DNA of 64,000 nt, taken from positions 62,001-126,000 of the forward strand of contig JBAWZA010000003.1 of NCBI GenBank assembly GCA_037143335.1, given 5' to 3'. Under the pieces are notes generated by a model that had not been told where the DNA came from, searched no databases, and saw only the letters and a program-made list of their open reading frames with translations. The translations under genes and the position numbers were made by a program. Below, piece by piece: positions 8,400 through 16,705 of the stretch. The stretch comes from PALSA-1296 sp037143335 (GTDB taxonomy: Bacteria > Bacteroidota > Ignavibacteria > Palsa-1295). Each line of letters opens with the position of its first letter. Within the stretch, counting starts at the first letter, position 1.

Positions 8400-10247
8400 T
8401 TACGCCTCTTCCATCTGCTTCTTCTGCTTATTCAAGCGGAAGCGTTCTGTTGGATCGAGAATGCGTTTGCGGAAACGAGTGGACTCCGGCGTAACCTCCA
8501 AGAGGTCATCGTCCCCTAACCATTCGATCTGCTGCTCCAACGACATATTCTTCGGAGTATCAAGTTGTAAAGCGCCATCAGAACCGGAGGCACGCATATT
8601 CGTCAAATGTTTTTTGCGCGTGACGTTTACAATCATCTCGCCTTCGCGTGAGTTCTCACCAACGATCATTCCACGATAAACTTTCGTACCCGGAGAGAGG
8701 AAAAACACAGCACGTTCCTGAAGATTCTCCATTGAATACCCTGTCGTCTCGCCATCTTCAAGCGAAACCAGTGCTCCGCGTGTACGGCTGGAAATGGCAC
8801 CCTTATAAGACTCGTAGTCGTAGAAAATCTGGTTCAAAAGCCCTGTGCCACGAGTCATGTTCATAAACTCGCCTCTGAATCCGATCATGCCACGTGAGGG
8901 AACATGGTAGTCCAAATGCGACTGAGCATTTAGTGTATTCATGTTCACCATCTGCCCTTTGCGCATGCCGAGAGCTTCGATAACAGAACCGACGTATTCT
9001 TCCGGTACGTCTATGACGACGTGTTCAATCGGCTCCATAATGTCGCCGTCAACTTCTTGCATAATTACTTCGGGTTTCGAGACCGCAAATTCGAAGCCTT
9101 CTCTGCGCATCGTCTCGATCAAAATCGCAAGTTGCAATTCACCACGAGCGGCAACCTTGAATGTATCGGGTGTAACCTCCTCCATACGGATGGAAATATT
9201 TTTGCGGAGTTCGCGTTGCAAACGTTCGCGTAAGTGACGCGAAGTCACAAATTTTCCTTCTTTTCCTGCGAACGGAGAATCATTCACAAGGAAGTTCATG
9301 GAGATAGTAGGCTCATCAACGTTGATGATTGGCAGTGCCTCAGGTGTTCCTGGATCAGCAAGTGTTTCTCCAATGTGAACATCCTCTAAACCAGCAAGTT
9401 GAACAATCTCCCCTGCGGCGGCTTCTTCAGTCTCAGTACGCTTAAGTCCCTCGAAAGTATAAAGCTTTGAAATCTTAGCCTTTTCAATCGTCCCGTCGTG
9501 TTTAATACGAGCGATCCAATCACCAGGGTGAATCGTGCCTCTGAAAATTCGACCGACTGCAAGTCTTCCGAGATAATCAGACCAATCCACGTTTGCAACG
9601 AGCATCTGGTAAGGCTTCTCCATCTCACCAGGTGGCGGAGGAACACTCTTGATTATGGTGTCGAACAATGGTCCGAGATCTACTGCTTCGTCTTCAAGCT
9701 TGTACTTAGCAAGGCCGAACTTACCGACAGCATAGACTATAGGAAACTCTAACTGGTCGTAGGTTGCGCCTAATGACATGAAAAGCTCGAACACTTCGTC
9801 AAGAACTTCTTGGGGGCGAGCATCTTTTCGATCAATTTTGTTAATCACAACTATAGGTTGCAAATGGAGTTGCAAGCTTTTGCTGAGAACAAACTTAGTC
9901 TGCGGAAGGCAGCCTTCGGCTGCATCAACTAAAAGAACTACTCCATCAACCATCTTGAGGATACGCTCAACTTCGCCACCGAAATCAGCGTGACCGGGGG
10001 TATCAACAATGTTGATTTTGGTTTTTCCCCAACGCACTGAGGTATTCTTTGCGAGAATAGTAATTCCCTTCTCGCGCTCCAAATCATTAGAATCCATGAC
10101 GCGTTCAGCCACAACTTCATTTGTGCGGAAGGTACCGGATTGACGCAACATCTGGTCAACCAACGTCGTTTTGCCGTGATCAACGTGAGCAATAATTGCT
10201 ACGTTGCGGATATCATGCCTAAAATGTTCTACTGCTCTTTCTGCCAC
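8400..10247 (-). CDS. typA: Ribosome-associated GTPase TypA/BipA
   Basis: 615 residues, the usual family length. It is a translational GTPase that binds the ribosome and is needed for 50S assembly and stress growth. The G-domain motifs are all present near the N-terminus: AHVDHGKTT (G1), DTPGHADFGGEV (G3) and NKIDR (G4). Domain II and the EF-G-like domains III and V follow (EPIEHVVIDVPEEYVG, SRGMIGFRGEFMN), then the TypA-specific C-terminal domain with TRGTGLLNQIF and RKKHLTNMRASG. The start is GTG at 10247, preceded by AAAGGA nine bases upstream; no ATG fits. It stands alone, divergent from the sulfotransferase-like gene and convergent with the small membrane protein gene. Confidence 0.97.
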   Translation of the reverse strand: MAERAVEHFRHDIRNVAIIAHVDHGKTTLVDQMLRQSGTFRTNEVVAERVMDSNDLEREKGITILAKNTSVRWGKTKINIVDTPGHADFGGEVERILKMVDGVVLLVDAAEGCLPQTKFVLSKSLQLHLQPIVVINKIDRKDARPQEVLDEVFELFMSLGATYDQLEFPIVYAVGKFGLAKYKLEDEAVDLGPLFDTIIKSVPPPPGEMEKPYQMLVANVDWSDYLGRLAVGRIFRGTIHPGDWIARIKHDGTIEKAKISKLYTFEGLKRTETEEAAAGEIVQLAGLEDVHIGETLADPGTPEALPIINVDEPTISMNFLVNDSPFAGKEGKFVTSRHLRERLQRELRKNISIRMEEVTPDTFKVAARGELQLAILIETMRREGFEFAVSKPEVIMQEVDGDIMEPIEHVVIDVPEEYVGSVIEALGMRKGQMVNMNTLNAQSHLDYHVPSRGMIGFRGEFMNMTRGTGLLNQIFYDYESYKGAISSRTRGALVSLEDGETTGYSMENLQERAVFFLSPGTKVYRGMIVGENSREGEMIVNVTRKKHLTNMRASGSDGALQLDTPKNMSLEQQIEWLGDDDLLEVTPESTRFRKRILDPTERFRLNKQKKQMEEA

Positions 10248-10404
10248 TGTTTTTTCCTTTGTGCCGTCCTAACCAATTGGGGTCTGTATTCGTTTCATTA
10301 CAGTCAATTGGACGATTACCTGTTGATTATTACCACATCGCGCCTTCTTGAACTCGGTAAGTAAACGGCGTGTTTCTTTAAGACAATGTAAAAATAATCA
10401 ACCG

Positions 10405-12372
10405 ATGAAATTCTTCTCCATTTTGTGTTGCTCGTTGCTAATAGCTCTTCAAATCCAGGCGCAGACAAAGCAACAAACTGTATACAGTATGAATAACATC
10501 CTTCCCCCACCGATTTTTCAAAGTCCACTTAACGACGAGATAGAAGTTTCGCCGGCGTCACCGATCTTGGTTAGGTATCAGAAGGAACTGCTAGATTGCA
10601 ACACTACCTGTCCATTTCTCTTTATCGTCACCGGTTCAGAAAGCGGCATCCATAATGGTGTGGCATACTTTTCTGATGATTCCCTAACAATGGGTTTCAA
10701 ACCAAGCCTTCCCTTCACTTTGAACGAGAAAGTCACTGTAAAATTTATTATCCCTAAAGGTGAAATCGCATCCACATGTCAATTTTCATTCCGGACTTCT
10801 CACCTCTCGGAGACTAGCGCTATGCAGGCACTGCAAACGCTCAGTGAGCACGAACAAGCGGAGCACGAGCATTACCTTCAGGCATCCGCTGCGACATTGC
10901 CAATGGGCAAAGATACAATTTTGCATACCCCAGCTGTTGTGGTCATTGATACCGTAACGACTCATGAGGATGAGAACATCTTCTTCTCGCCGACGAGCAG
11001 TACTCTCTCCCATTTTTCATTTCTCGGTATCACCAGTGATACAGGCACAAAATTATTATACTTCAAGGACATTCCTGAAGGTACAGGAAATTTCAGAATG
11101 CAACCCGACGGTACACTCACTTTTTTCCGTCAGTACTCGTCACCATCTGGCGGAGTATTTTCAGGCCGAATAGATCACTTGGATAAGAATCTAAATCTGA
11201 TAGATACATTTCAATGTAAAGATGGAGCGACCGCAGATTTACACGATTTCCAACTCCTCCCTGACGGACATGCACTTATGGTATCCTACGATCCGAGGTA
11301 TGTAAACATGCGCGACACCTTACTGGCAAGCGGCAACCCTCAGCTTGTAGCACTTGCATCAACAGCGGATACGAACGAGCTAGTCTATGGTGCGATCATT
11401 CAAGAACTTGACCAAAATAAGAACCTCGTCTTTCAGTGGAAGAGTTGGGACCATTTCCGAATCGTTGATGCAGCCGTTGATATACACTTCAAACCTGCAA
11501 ACGTAAATGATACAATTATTGACTATATGCATATTAACGCTGCAGTGATTGACCCGAAAGATGGCAACATCATTGCATCGTTCAGACATCAAGACGAAAT
11601 TACGAAAATTAATCGTTCCACCGGAGCGACAATATGGCGTTGGGGCGGAAAGAATAATCAATTTACTTTCACAGGTCCAGCCAGCTCTGATACTACAGCA
11701 TTTTCTCATCAGCATGATCCGCTGAGAATTGCGAACGGACATATCACTCTTTTTGATAATGGAAACTTGCGACTCAAAGATACAACAATTAACGGCAAAG
11801 ATACTATTGTGAATCACCCGTACTCACGTGCGCTCGAATATGATCTTGATGAAGTAAACCACAAAGCGACAGTCGTTTGGAAGAATGAAAATTTTCCTTA
11901 TGCAGCAGCGGCTGGTAATGTCCAAAGACTCGCTAATGGTAACACATTAATCGGACTTGGTATTACTGTTCAACCGAGTGCGATTGAAGTGACTCCTACA
12001 GGTGAGAAAGTTTTTCAGATGTCAATCCAGAAGGGTGCGTTCTCATATAGAACGTATCGGTTTCCGTTTACACCGCCGAGTGGTGTAAAGACACATTCAA
12101 ACTCATTGAGTGCCCCATCATTTCAGTTGTATCCAAATCCTGCTACGTCGTTGGTCTCAATTTCTGCTCTTAGTACAAGTTCTGAACCTACGGAAATATC
12201 CCTATACAACCTTCTCGGTCGAGAAGTTAGAAGATTGACGGTATCGAAAAACGCAATGGTCTCCAATAAGATCGAACTAAATCTCGATGGACTTACGAGT
12301 GGCACATATTTTTGTCGGATCAACAGTCACGGGAGTACTTCAAATCTTCCACTGATAATCGAAAGGAAGTAA
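10405..12372 (+). CDS. T9SS-exported arylsulfotransferase (ASST)-like protein
   Basis: 655 residues from the ATG at 10405, chosen for the signal peptide (MKFFSILCCSLLIALQIQAQ). An N-terminal Ig-like (Big_5-type) domain is followed by an ASST propeller. The four residues known to matter in bacterial arylsulfate sulfotransferase have clear counterparts: H280 (LHDFQLLPDG), H376 (YMHINAA), R394 (SFRHQ) and H437 (SHQHDPLRI), matching the E. coli His-His-Arg-His set. The last ~80 residues are a T9SS type A sorting domain (LYPNPATS..., SGTYFCRIN). The enzyme would transfer sulfuryl groups between phenolic compounds outside the cell; secretion by T9SS rather than a periplasmic location is inferred from the C-terminus. 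The gene converges with folP, with only 9 nt between stops. Confidence 0.85.
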   Translation: MKFFSILCCSLLIALQIQAQTKQQTVYSMNNILPPPIFQSPLNDEIEVSPASPILVRYQKELLDCNTTCPFLFIVTGSESGIHNGVAYFSDDSLTMGFKPSLPFTLNEKVTVKFIIPKGEIASTCQFSFRTSHLSETSAMQALQTLSEHEQAEHEHYLQASAATLPMGKDTILHTPAVVVIDTVTTHEDENIFFSPTSSTLSHFSFLGITSDTGTKLLYFKDIPEGTGNFRMQPDGTLTFFRQYSSPSGGVFSGRIDHLDKNLNLIDTFQCKDGATADLHDFQLLPDGHALMVSYDPRYVNMRDTLLASGNPQLVALASTADTNELVYGAIIQELDQNKNLVFQWKSWDHFRIVDAAVDIHFKPANVNDTIIDYMHINAAVIDPKDGNIIASFRHQDEITKINRSTGATIWRWGGKNNQFTFTGPASSDTTAFSHQHDPLRIANGHITLFDNGNLRLKDTTINGKDTIVNHPYSRALEYDLDEVNHKATVVWKNENFPYAAAAGNVQRLANGNTLIGLGITVQPSAIEVTPTGEKVFQMSIQKGAFSYRTYRFPFTPPSGVKTHSNSLSAPSFQLYPNPATSLVSISALSTSSEPTEISLYNLLGREVRRLTVSKNAMVSNKIELNLDGLTSGTYFCRINSHGSTSNLPLIIERK

Positions 12373-12381
12373 GGGAGATTT

Positions 12382-13242
12382 TTAAAGGGCATCTCGCAGG
12401 CGATCAACCACTTTCAAGGCATCCGCTGTTGCTTTGACGTCATGTGTGCGAATAATTTTCGCGTCATGCAATGCACCAAATATTGCTGCTCCGATGCTAC
12501 CGCTGACGCGCTCGGATGGAACTGCCCCACCAAGAATTTTTCCGATAGTTGATTTGCGCGATACACCGAGCATCAGCGGAACTCCAAGCGCACCAAAGAG
12601 ATCGTGCTTGCCCAGAAGCTTCAGATTATCTTCTGCACCTTTTGCGAAGCCAAATCCGACATCTGCAAGAACATGTTTGATCCCCATCTCTTGGGCAATG
12701 CCAATTCTATAGTGCAACCAGGATAATACTTCACCGACAACATCGATGTATTCGTACTCTTCGATCTTGGACTTAGTAAATTCAGTACCGTAGCCGTGCA
12801 TGAGAACAATCGGCGCTTCAAATTTTCGCACAACTTCAAACATCTGATCATCTCCTGTCCCGCCACTGACATCATTTATGATTGTGGCTCCATTCTCGAG
12901 TGCAATTTGAGCGACGCGAGATTTGGTGGTGTCTATTGAGATAAGTACCTCGGGTCTTGCAGCTGAAATCAATTGTATCACCGGGAGGACGCGAGAAATT
13001 TCTTCGTCTAAGCTAACTTCTTCAGCACCTCCACCATACGCGCTTCCGGGAGGACGCGTGGACTGGCCACCGATGTCAATAATATCTGCGCCCTCATCGA
13101 GCATTTGCAATGCACGAGCGACGGCTTCATTTGGATCGAGGAATAGACCACCGTCACTGAATGAATCGGGTGTGACATTCAGTACGCCGCTTATAAGCGT
13201 TTTATTCGAGGCAAGAAGTTGCTCAAATTTTTCGACATTCAT
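12382..13242 (-). CDS. folP: Dihydropteroate synthase
   Basis: 286 residues, normal length. It condenses p-aminobenzoate with 6-hydroxymethyl-7,8-dihydropterin diphosphate in folate synthesis. Family motifs read in order: GVLNVTPDSFSDGG near residue 20 (pterin/diphosphate loop), DIIDIGGQSTRPPG near 55-70, SIDTTKSRVAQIALENGA near 105-120, INDVSGG near 125, VLMHGYG near 148, ADVGFGFAKG near 195, LGVSRKS near 222 and RTHDVKAT near 268. The start is ATG at 13242. It lies downstream of a hairpin terminator (13249-13284), so it is probably transcribed from its own promoter. The other pterin genes folB and folK are in a separate operon at 45892-46753. Confidence 0.96.
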   Translation of the reverse strand: MNVEKFEQLLASNKTLISGVLNVTPDSFSDGGLFLDPNEAVARALQMLDEGADIIDIGGQSTRPPGSAYGGGAEEVSLDEEISRVLPVIQLISAARPEVLISIDTTKSRVAQIALENGATIINDVSGGTGDDQMFEVVRKFEAPIVLMHGYGTEFTKSKIEEYEYIDVVGEVLSWLHYRIGIAQEMGIKHVLADVGFGFAKGAEDNLKLLGKHDLFGALGVPLMLGVSRKSTIGKILGGAVPSERVSGSIGAAIFGALHDAKIIRTHDVKATADALKVVDRLRDAL

Positions 13243-13248
13243 AATAGC

Positions 13249-13284
13249 AAAAATGCGGCAGACACACTTCGCTGTGTTGCCGCA
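13249..13284 (-). terminator. Intrinsic terminator after the 38-residue protein gene
   Basis: On the minus strand the hairpin TGCGGCAACACAG / TGTGTCTGCCGCA (13254-13284, short GCGA-type loop) is followed at once by TTTTT (13253-13249). It closes the iscX/LON/38-residue transcript just before the folP start at 13242. Confidence 0.75.
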
Positions 13285-13305
13285 TCCGTTCTCCGATTTG
13301 TGGAA

Positions 13306-13422
13306 TTACTTTGCTTTTTTCTTGGCGCCTTTAGCGGCTTCCTTGCCTGCTTTTGCTTTCGCCTTTACTCTTGCTACTGCCTTTGAGTGTTTCTTCGCTA
13401 CTTTTTTACCTTTTTTGTTCAT
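13306..13422 (-). CDS. 38-residue lysine/alanine-rich basic protein
   Basis: An ATG at 13422 opens a frame of 38 codons ending TAA at 13306-13308. The product begins MNKKGKKVAKKH and ends KGAKKKAK. Nearly half of the residues are Lys or Arg, the rest mostly Ala, Gly and Val, with a single Glu. Such composition fits a nucleic-acid-binding peptide (histone H1-like tail or small ribosome-associated protein), but I recognise no named family. Support for a real gene: it lies between LON and folP on the same strand, has a normal start and stop, and is followed within 22 nt by a clear intrinsic terminator that has no other obvious gene to serve. Confidence 0.65.
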   Translation of the reverse strand: MNKKGKKVAKKHSKAVARVKAKAKAGKEAAKGAKKKAK

Positions 13423-13465
13423 TGAGTATGTTTCTGGTTAATAGGTTATTTACAAAATTACGACA

Positions 13466-14125
13466 TTATTTCTTCTTGTTCCACGTAACGACATAACCGT
13501 CGTTCCGAATCAGATCATTAATAGATTCAATTTCGCGCACCCTGGGCAAGAGCTGAGTGAGGAAATTACGGAGAATTCCCAACCGTTCGTTCTCGCTCGT
13601 GATGGCAAGTAATGCCTGTCGCTGATCGGCTTCAAGTCCAGATTTTTGGGCGATAATAAACGATGGCATTTTCTCAGGGTCGCGCCACATTGTGGGGTCA
13701 AGTGCATCTATTGTGCCCTTATAGGCAACCTCGCAGAGTTCATTAAATAATTGGATGGTCTCATCGGCAAGAGCAATATCTCGCACTTCGATACTATCTT
13801 CAATCCACCTAATTTTTGCAAATGATAAATCGCTTTCTGCGCCCTGTTCGAACTCAACAATTTCGTAGCGCCTTACTCCTTCAGAAATGACATCTAACTT
13901 TCCGTCAGGGTAGCGTTTGATCACGTCCACAACTTGAGCAGTGCAACCCACTGAGTGAAGCTTGTCCTCTTCGATATAGTTTATTCCGAATATCGAATGT
14001 AGCTTCATGCTATCTTCAATGAGTCGTTTATAGCGATCCTCAAAGATATGCAATGGTACTCGTGAAGTCGGAAACAGTACGACTCCAAGCGGGAATAGCG
14101 GTATGCGAGTTGTCGTTGTAGCCAC
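13466..14125 (-). CDS. LON substrate-binding-domain protein (stand-alone)
   Basis: 219 residues starting at GTG 14125, which overlaps the iscX stop as TAGTG and has AAGGG upstream; the longer frame into iscX has no support. The sequence is a Lon N-terminal (LON, PF02190-type) domain with no ATPase or protease domain: RIPLFPLGVVLFPTSRVPLHIFEDRYK at the start, VGCTAQV near residue 70, DVISEGVRRYEI near 90, then a helical C-terminal part (SENERLGILRNFLTQLLPRV). Stand-alone LON proteins are common in bacteria and are thought to bind unfolded or specific protein targets; the function is not established. Tight coupling to iscX suggests shared expression, with no proven functional link. Confidence 0.88.
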   Translation of the reverse strand: MATTTTRIPLFPLGVVLFPTSRVPLHIFEDRYKRLIEDSMKLHSIFGINYIEEDKLHSVGCTAQVVDVIKRYPDGKLDVISEGVRRYEIVEFEQGAESDLSFAKIRWIEDSIEVRDIALADETIQLFNELCEVAYKGTIDALDPTMWRDPEKMPSFIIAQKSGLEADQRQALLAITSENERLGILRNFLTQLLPRVREIESINDLIRNDGYVVTWNKKK

Positions 14126-14334
14126 TACCCTTCGTTGCCATCCTTCCACAACTCGTACCACTCCATCTGGACTGCTTCGAGTTTTGCCTCGTTTGAAGCA
14201 TGAATATCATCCTTCCATTCAGGCAGTTTGGCAATCCAATTTCGCAAGTCGGTGAAGCGAACTGTCAGCGGGTCAACATCCGGTTTTCCGGCGTATAGTG
14301 CTTCCGCAATGTCTTCGATGTCATTCCAGGTCAT
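14125..14334 (-). CDS. iscX: Fe-S assembly protein IscX (YfhJ)
   Basis: 69 residues from the ATG at 14334 (an in-frame TTG two codons upstream is less likely). It shows the IscX signature almost in full: W.D...IAEALY near residue 8, P D.DP.TVRFTDL..WI in the middle, and DD..ASNE..LEA...W at the end. In E. coli the acidic IscX binds the cysteine desulfurase IscS and modulates iron supply and Fe-S assembly. No iscS, iscU or other isc gene is present in this window, so the gene stands apart from the usual operon. The stop overlaps the downstream LON gene start (TAGTG). Confidence 0.9.
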   Translation of the reverse strand: MTWNDIEDIAEALYAGKPDVDPLTVRFTDLRNWIAKLPEWKDDIHASNEAKLEAVQMEWYELWKDGNEG

Positions 14335-14383
14335 TGGCAATAAAATTTAAGATGCCCTAAACATGAGCGGAGACAATTTCATT

Positions 14384-16546
14384 CTACCTGTCGAGAATCA
14401 CGAATTTCTCATTCGCCAATTGAAGTCCATTCGCATCGCGAAGGATCACCCAGTAAACTCCCGAGGCAAACTTCCGAATGTCAATTATTTCGGTGGATTC
14501 GCTGGTAGATAGTCTTACTGTTTTAAATACTTTTTCTCCGAGCACATTCCGAATTTCTAATGAAGTGCGACTATCAATACCGCTAACGTCCACATGTAAA
14601 ATTTCTCTTGCAGGATTGGGAGACACATTCATCTTCAATCCGAATAGTGCTGGCCGATCCCGAACTCCCACTTGTGTAATCAGTCTCCTCCAAACACCGG
14701 CATAAGCGGAATAGACGTTATCTTGGTCAGCAGTTAGTTTGCCTGCATAATGTGGCATTCCTTGATTGACATTTACCCAAGTTACACCGTAATCCACGGA
14801 GCGGTAAACTCCTGTTACATTATTATCTGAGGCTTGTAGAGACATAATCATTGTGTTCCCAACATGTATCAACGAATTGACATCGGCAGTCGAGTTAAAT
14901 GGAATAGACTCCCAACTCAGACCGTTGTCAACCGAACGCATCAACCCCTTCCCTGACGTGCCGGAGTAAAAAGCTCCCGCCGCATAATTGAGAAACTGTG
15001 GTTTAAAGCTAATTGGCAAACTCACCCAATTCACGCCATTATCAATGGAACGGAGAACGTCGAAGTGTTCCTCGAACGACTGGTAATTAAATGATCTTCG
15101 AACCGTAAGAATCACATTATCATGCGAGCAAAGCGTATTTGAGACGACGGTATAAAGTGTATCAGCCGAGTTCGGGAAAGCAAGTGCTTGACTCCATTTT
15201 GTGGCGTCATCTGAATAAAAAATAAACGTCGTGTCTGTGGATGGGACATATCCATTCCGTGCACCGAATAATCTGTTGCTTCCGGACTTTGTTACTCCAC
15301 TGATTGGCTTGTCATCAATGAGGGGGACCCAATTCGGCGAGAGGAATTCATAGAGTGCGTCGCCATAAGCAAATAATTCAGAGCCAGTGTTCGTAAAACC
15401 AAGGATATTCACATCTTTCAAATCCGACTTCGTTGAAGGCTCTGACCAATTACGACCACCATCAATGGTGCGAATTATCCCCTTTTCTGTTGCAGCAAAA
15501 ATTCTTCCAGAACTACTGGCAATATCAAAAATCTCCGAGCAGATGATCCCCGACTCTGCCGTTTTCCAAGTAACTCCCTCATCAGTGCTTTTGAATATTC
15601 CGGTTGAAGTAGTCAGAAACCAGTTGGGTGCGAGGTATCGCACTGAAAATGTCTGGGAGGTATTCGCGGGGATAGCGCTATTTGTATTACGCGTCCACGT
15701 TCCACCATTATCCCATGAGGAATAAAGATAGCCAAGCGAAGATGTCACATACCAATGATCACCGCTCACTGCAATTGAAGTCAATGCTTCTAATCGCTTA
15801 TTCTCAAATCCCACATTAGCAGGGATGCGCCAGCTTGTACCTCCATCAGTGGAGTACACCACACCACCTATCCCACCAAAACAAATTTTATCGGCTGTTG
15901 CAGTTGCCGATGTAATTTCAGAAAGTGGCATATTGTTGATCGTCGCAACGAGCCAAGACTTACCAAAGTCAGATGAAAGGAATATCGAAGCAAGCCCTGA
16001 TATTTTGTCAATACTGCCAGCAGCAAGCTTAATCCCCTGTGAGACAAGCGGAATCACGCGTGAATAATTAAAATTTGGTTGAAAACTATCCCACGATACT
16101 CCATCATCTGTGGATGTATATAACTTGCCATGCTCACCTTCAGCTGAGATAAGCCACGACTTATCGGTATATGCGCAAATAGAACCGACCTTGACAATAT
16201 TCGGAATTGAAAGCACGGATTTCCAGGTCGATCCGTAATCGTCAGAACGGTAAATGATATCTGTCTCATTCGCTGAATTCTGAGTCGAGGAAGCGAGCAA
16301 GGTCGAGCCTCTGCCAGCGATGTGCGAGAGCATTACCTCATTCAAACCAGCTTGAACCCAACTGTGCCCTGTATCGAGGGATACATAGACTCCGTATCCA
16401 GGACTCAGAAGTGTAGCAAAAAACTGAGAGCCAAGCGAAGTAATGTCGCTTACCTCACCGCCTGTTGGTCCAGTTGTTTGTGTCCATTGCGAAAACACCG
16501 AACTCGAAGTGAGGATTAAAAAAAGGATTGTAAATATCTTTTTCAT
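14384..16546 (-). CDS. Secreted Asp-box (BNR/VPS10-like) protein with T9SS sorting domain
   Basis: 720 residues. The signal peptide is MKKIFTILFLILTSSSVFSQ. The body contains about eleven Asp-box motifs (SLDTGHSW, SDDYGSTW, STDDGVSW, SSDFGKSW, STDGGTSW, STDEGVTW, TIDGGRNW, SIDNGVNW, SVDNGLSW, SVDYGVTW), so it is a multi-bladed propeller of the sortilin/BNR type. The C-terminus is a T9SS type A sorting domain (VSPNPAREILHVDVSG..., SGVYWVILRDANG...). No catalytic residues are recognisable. It resembles the genes at 4386 and 59699 in design and is probably a surface protein. A -7-like TATTTTTG on the minus strand lies about 40 nt upstream of the start. Confidence 0.87.
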   Translation of the reverse strand: MKKIFTILFLILTSSSVFSQWTQTTGPTGGEVSDITSLGSQFFATLLSPGYGVYVSLDTGHSWVQAGLNEVMLSHIAGRGSTLLASSTQNSANETDIIYRSDDYGSTWKSVLSIPNIVKVGSICAYTDKSWLISAEGEHGKLYTSTDDGVSWDSFQPNFNYSRVIPLVSQGIKLAAGSIDKISGLASIFLSSDFGKSWLVATINNMPLSEITSATATADKICFGGIGGVVYSTDGGTSWRIPANVGFENKRLEALTSIAVSGDHWYVTSSLGYLYSSWDNGGTWTRNTNSAIPANTSQTFSVRYLAPNWFLTTSTGIFKSTDEGVTWKTAESGIICSEIFDIASSSGRIFAATEKGIIRTIDGGRNWSEPSTKSDLKDVNILGFTNTGSELFAYGDALYEFLSPNWVPLIDDKPISGVTKSGSNRLFGARNGYVPSTDTTFIFYSDDATKWSQALAFPNSADTLYTVVSNTLCSHDNVILTVRRSFNYQSFEEHFDVLRSIDNGVNWVSLPISFKPQFLNYAAGAFYSGTSGKGLMRSVDNGLSWESIPFNSTADVNSLIHVGNTMIMSLQASDNNVTGVYRSVDYGVTWVNVNQGMPHYAGKLTADQDNVYSAYAGVWRRLITQVGVRDRPALFGLKMNVSPNPAREILHVDVSGIDSRTSLEIRNVLGEKVFKTVRLSTSESTEIIDIRKFASGVYWVILRDANGLQLANEKFVILDR

Positions 16547-16584
16547 TGCATTTCCCGTTCGAAGGATTAAAACCAGTCCTTGTA

Positions 16585-16592
16585 CAAAAATA
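16585..16592 (-). promoter_or_regulatory. Possible -7 element for the 14384-16546 gene
   Basis: TATTTTTG on the minus strand matches TAnnTTTG exactly and would start transcription about 30 nt before the ATG at 16546. No good TTTG is found at the -33 distance, so only the -7 part is supported. Confidence 0.35.
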
Positions 16593-16679
16593 ACACATTT
16601 AAATCAAGAAAGTCTTGAATCTGCAATTCCTCGAAGAGGGTAAATTTTCATCCTCTAAAACTTTGCACACTTGTTGCCG

Positions 16680-16687
16680 TAAATTTG
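16680..16687 (+). promoter_or_regulatory. Possible -7 element for eno
   Basis: TAAATTTG matches TAnnTTTG and lies 18 nt before the eno ATG, giving a very short leader. The nearest upstream TTTG is only 14 nt away, shorter than the usual 19-21, so the assignment is tentative. Confidence 0.35.
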
Positions 16688-16705
16688 CATTTTAACCTAC
16701 AGACT

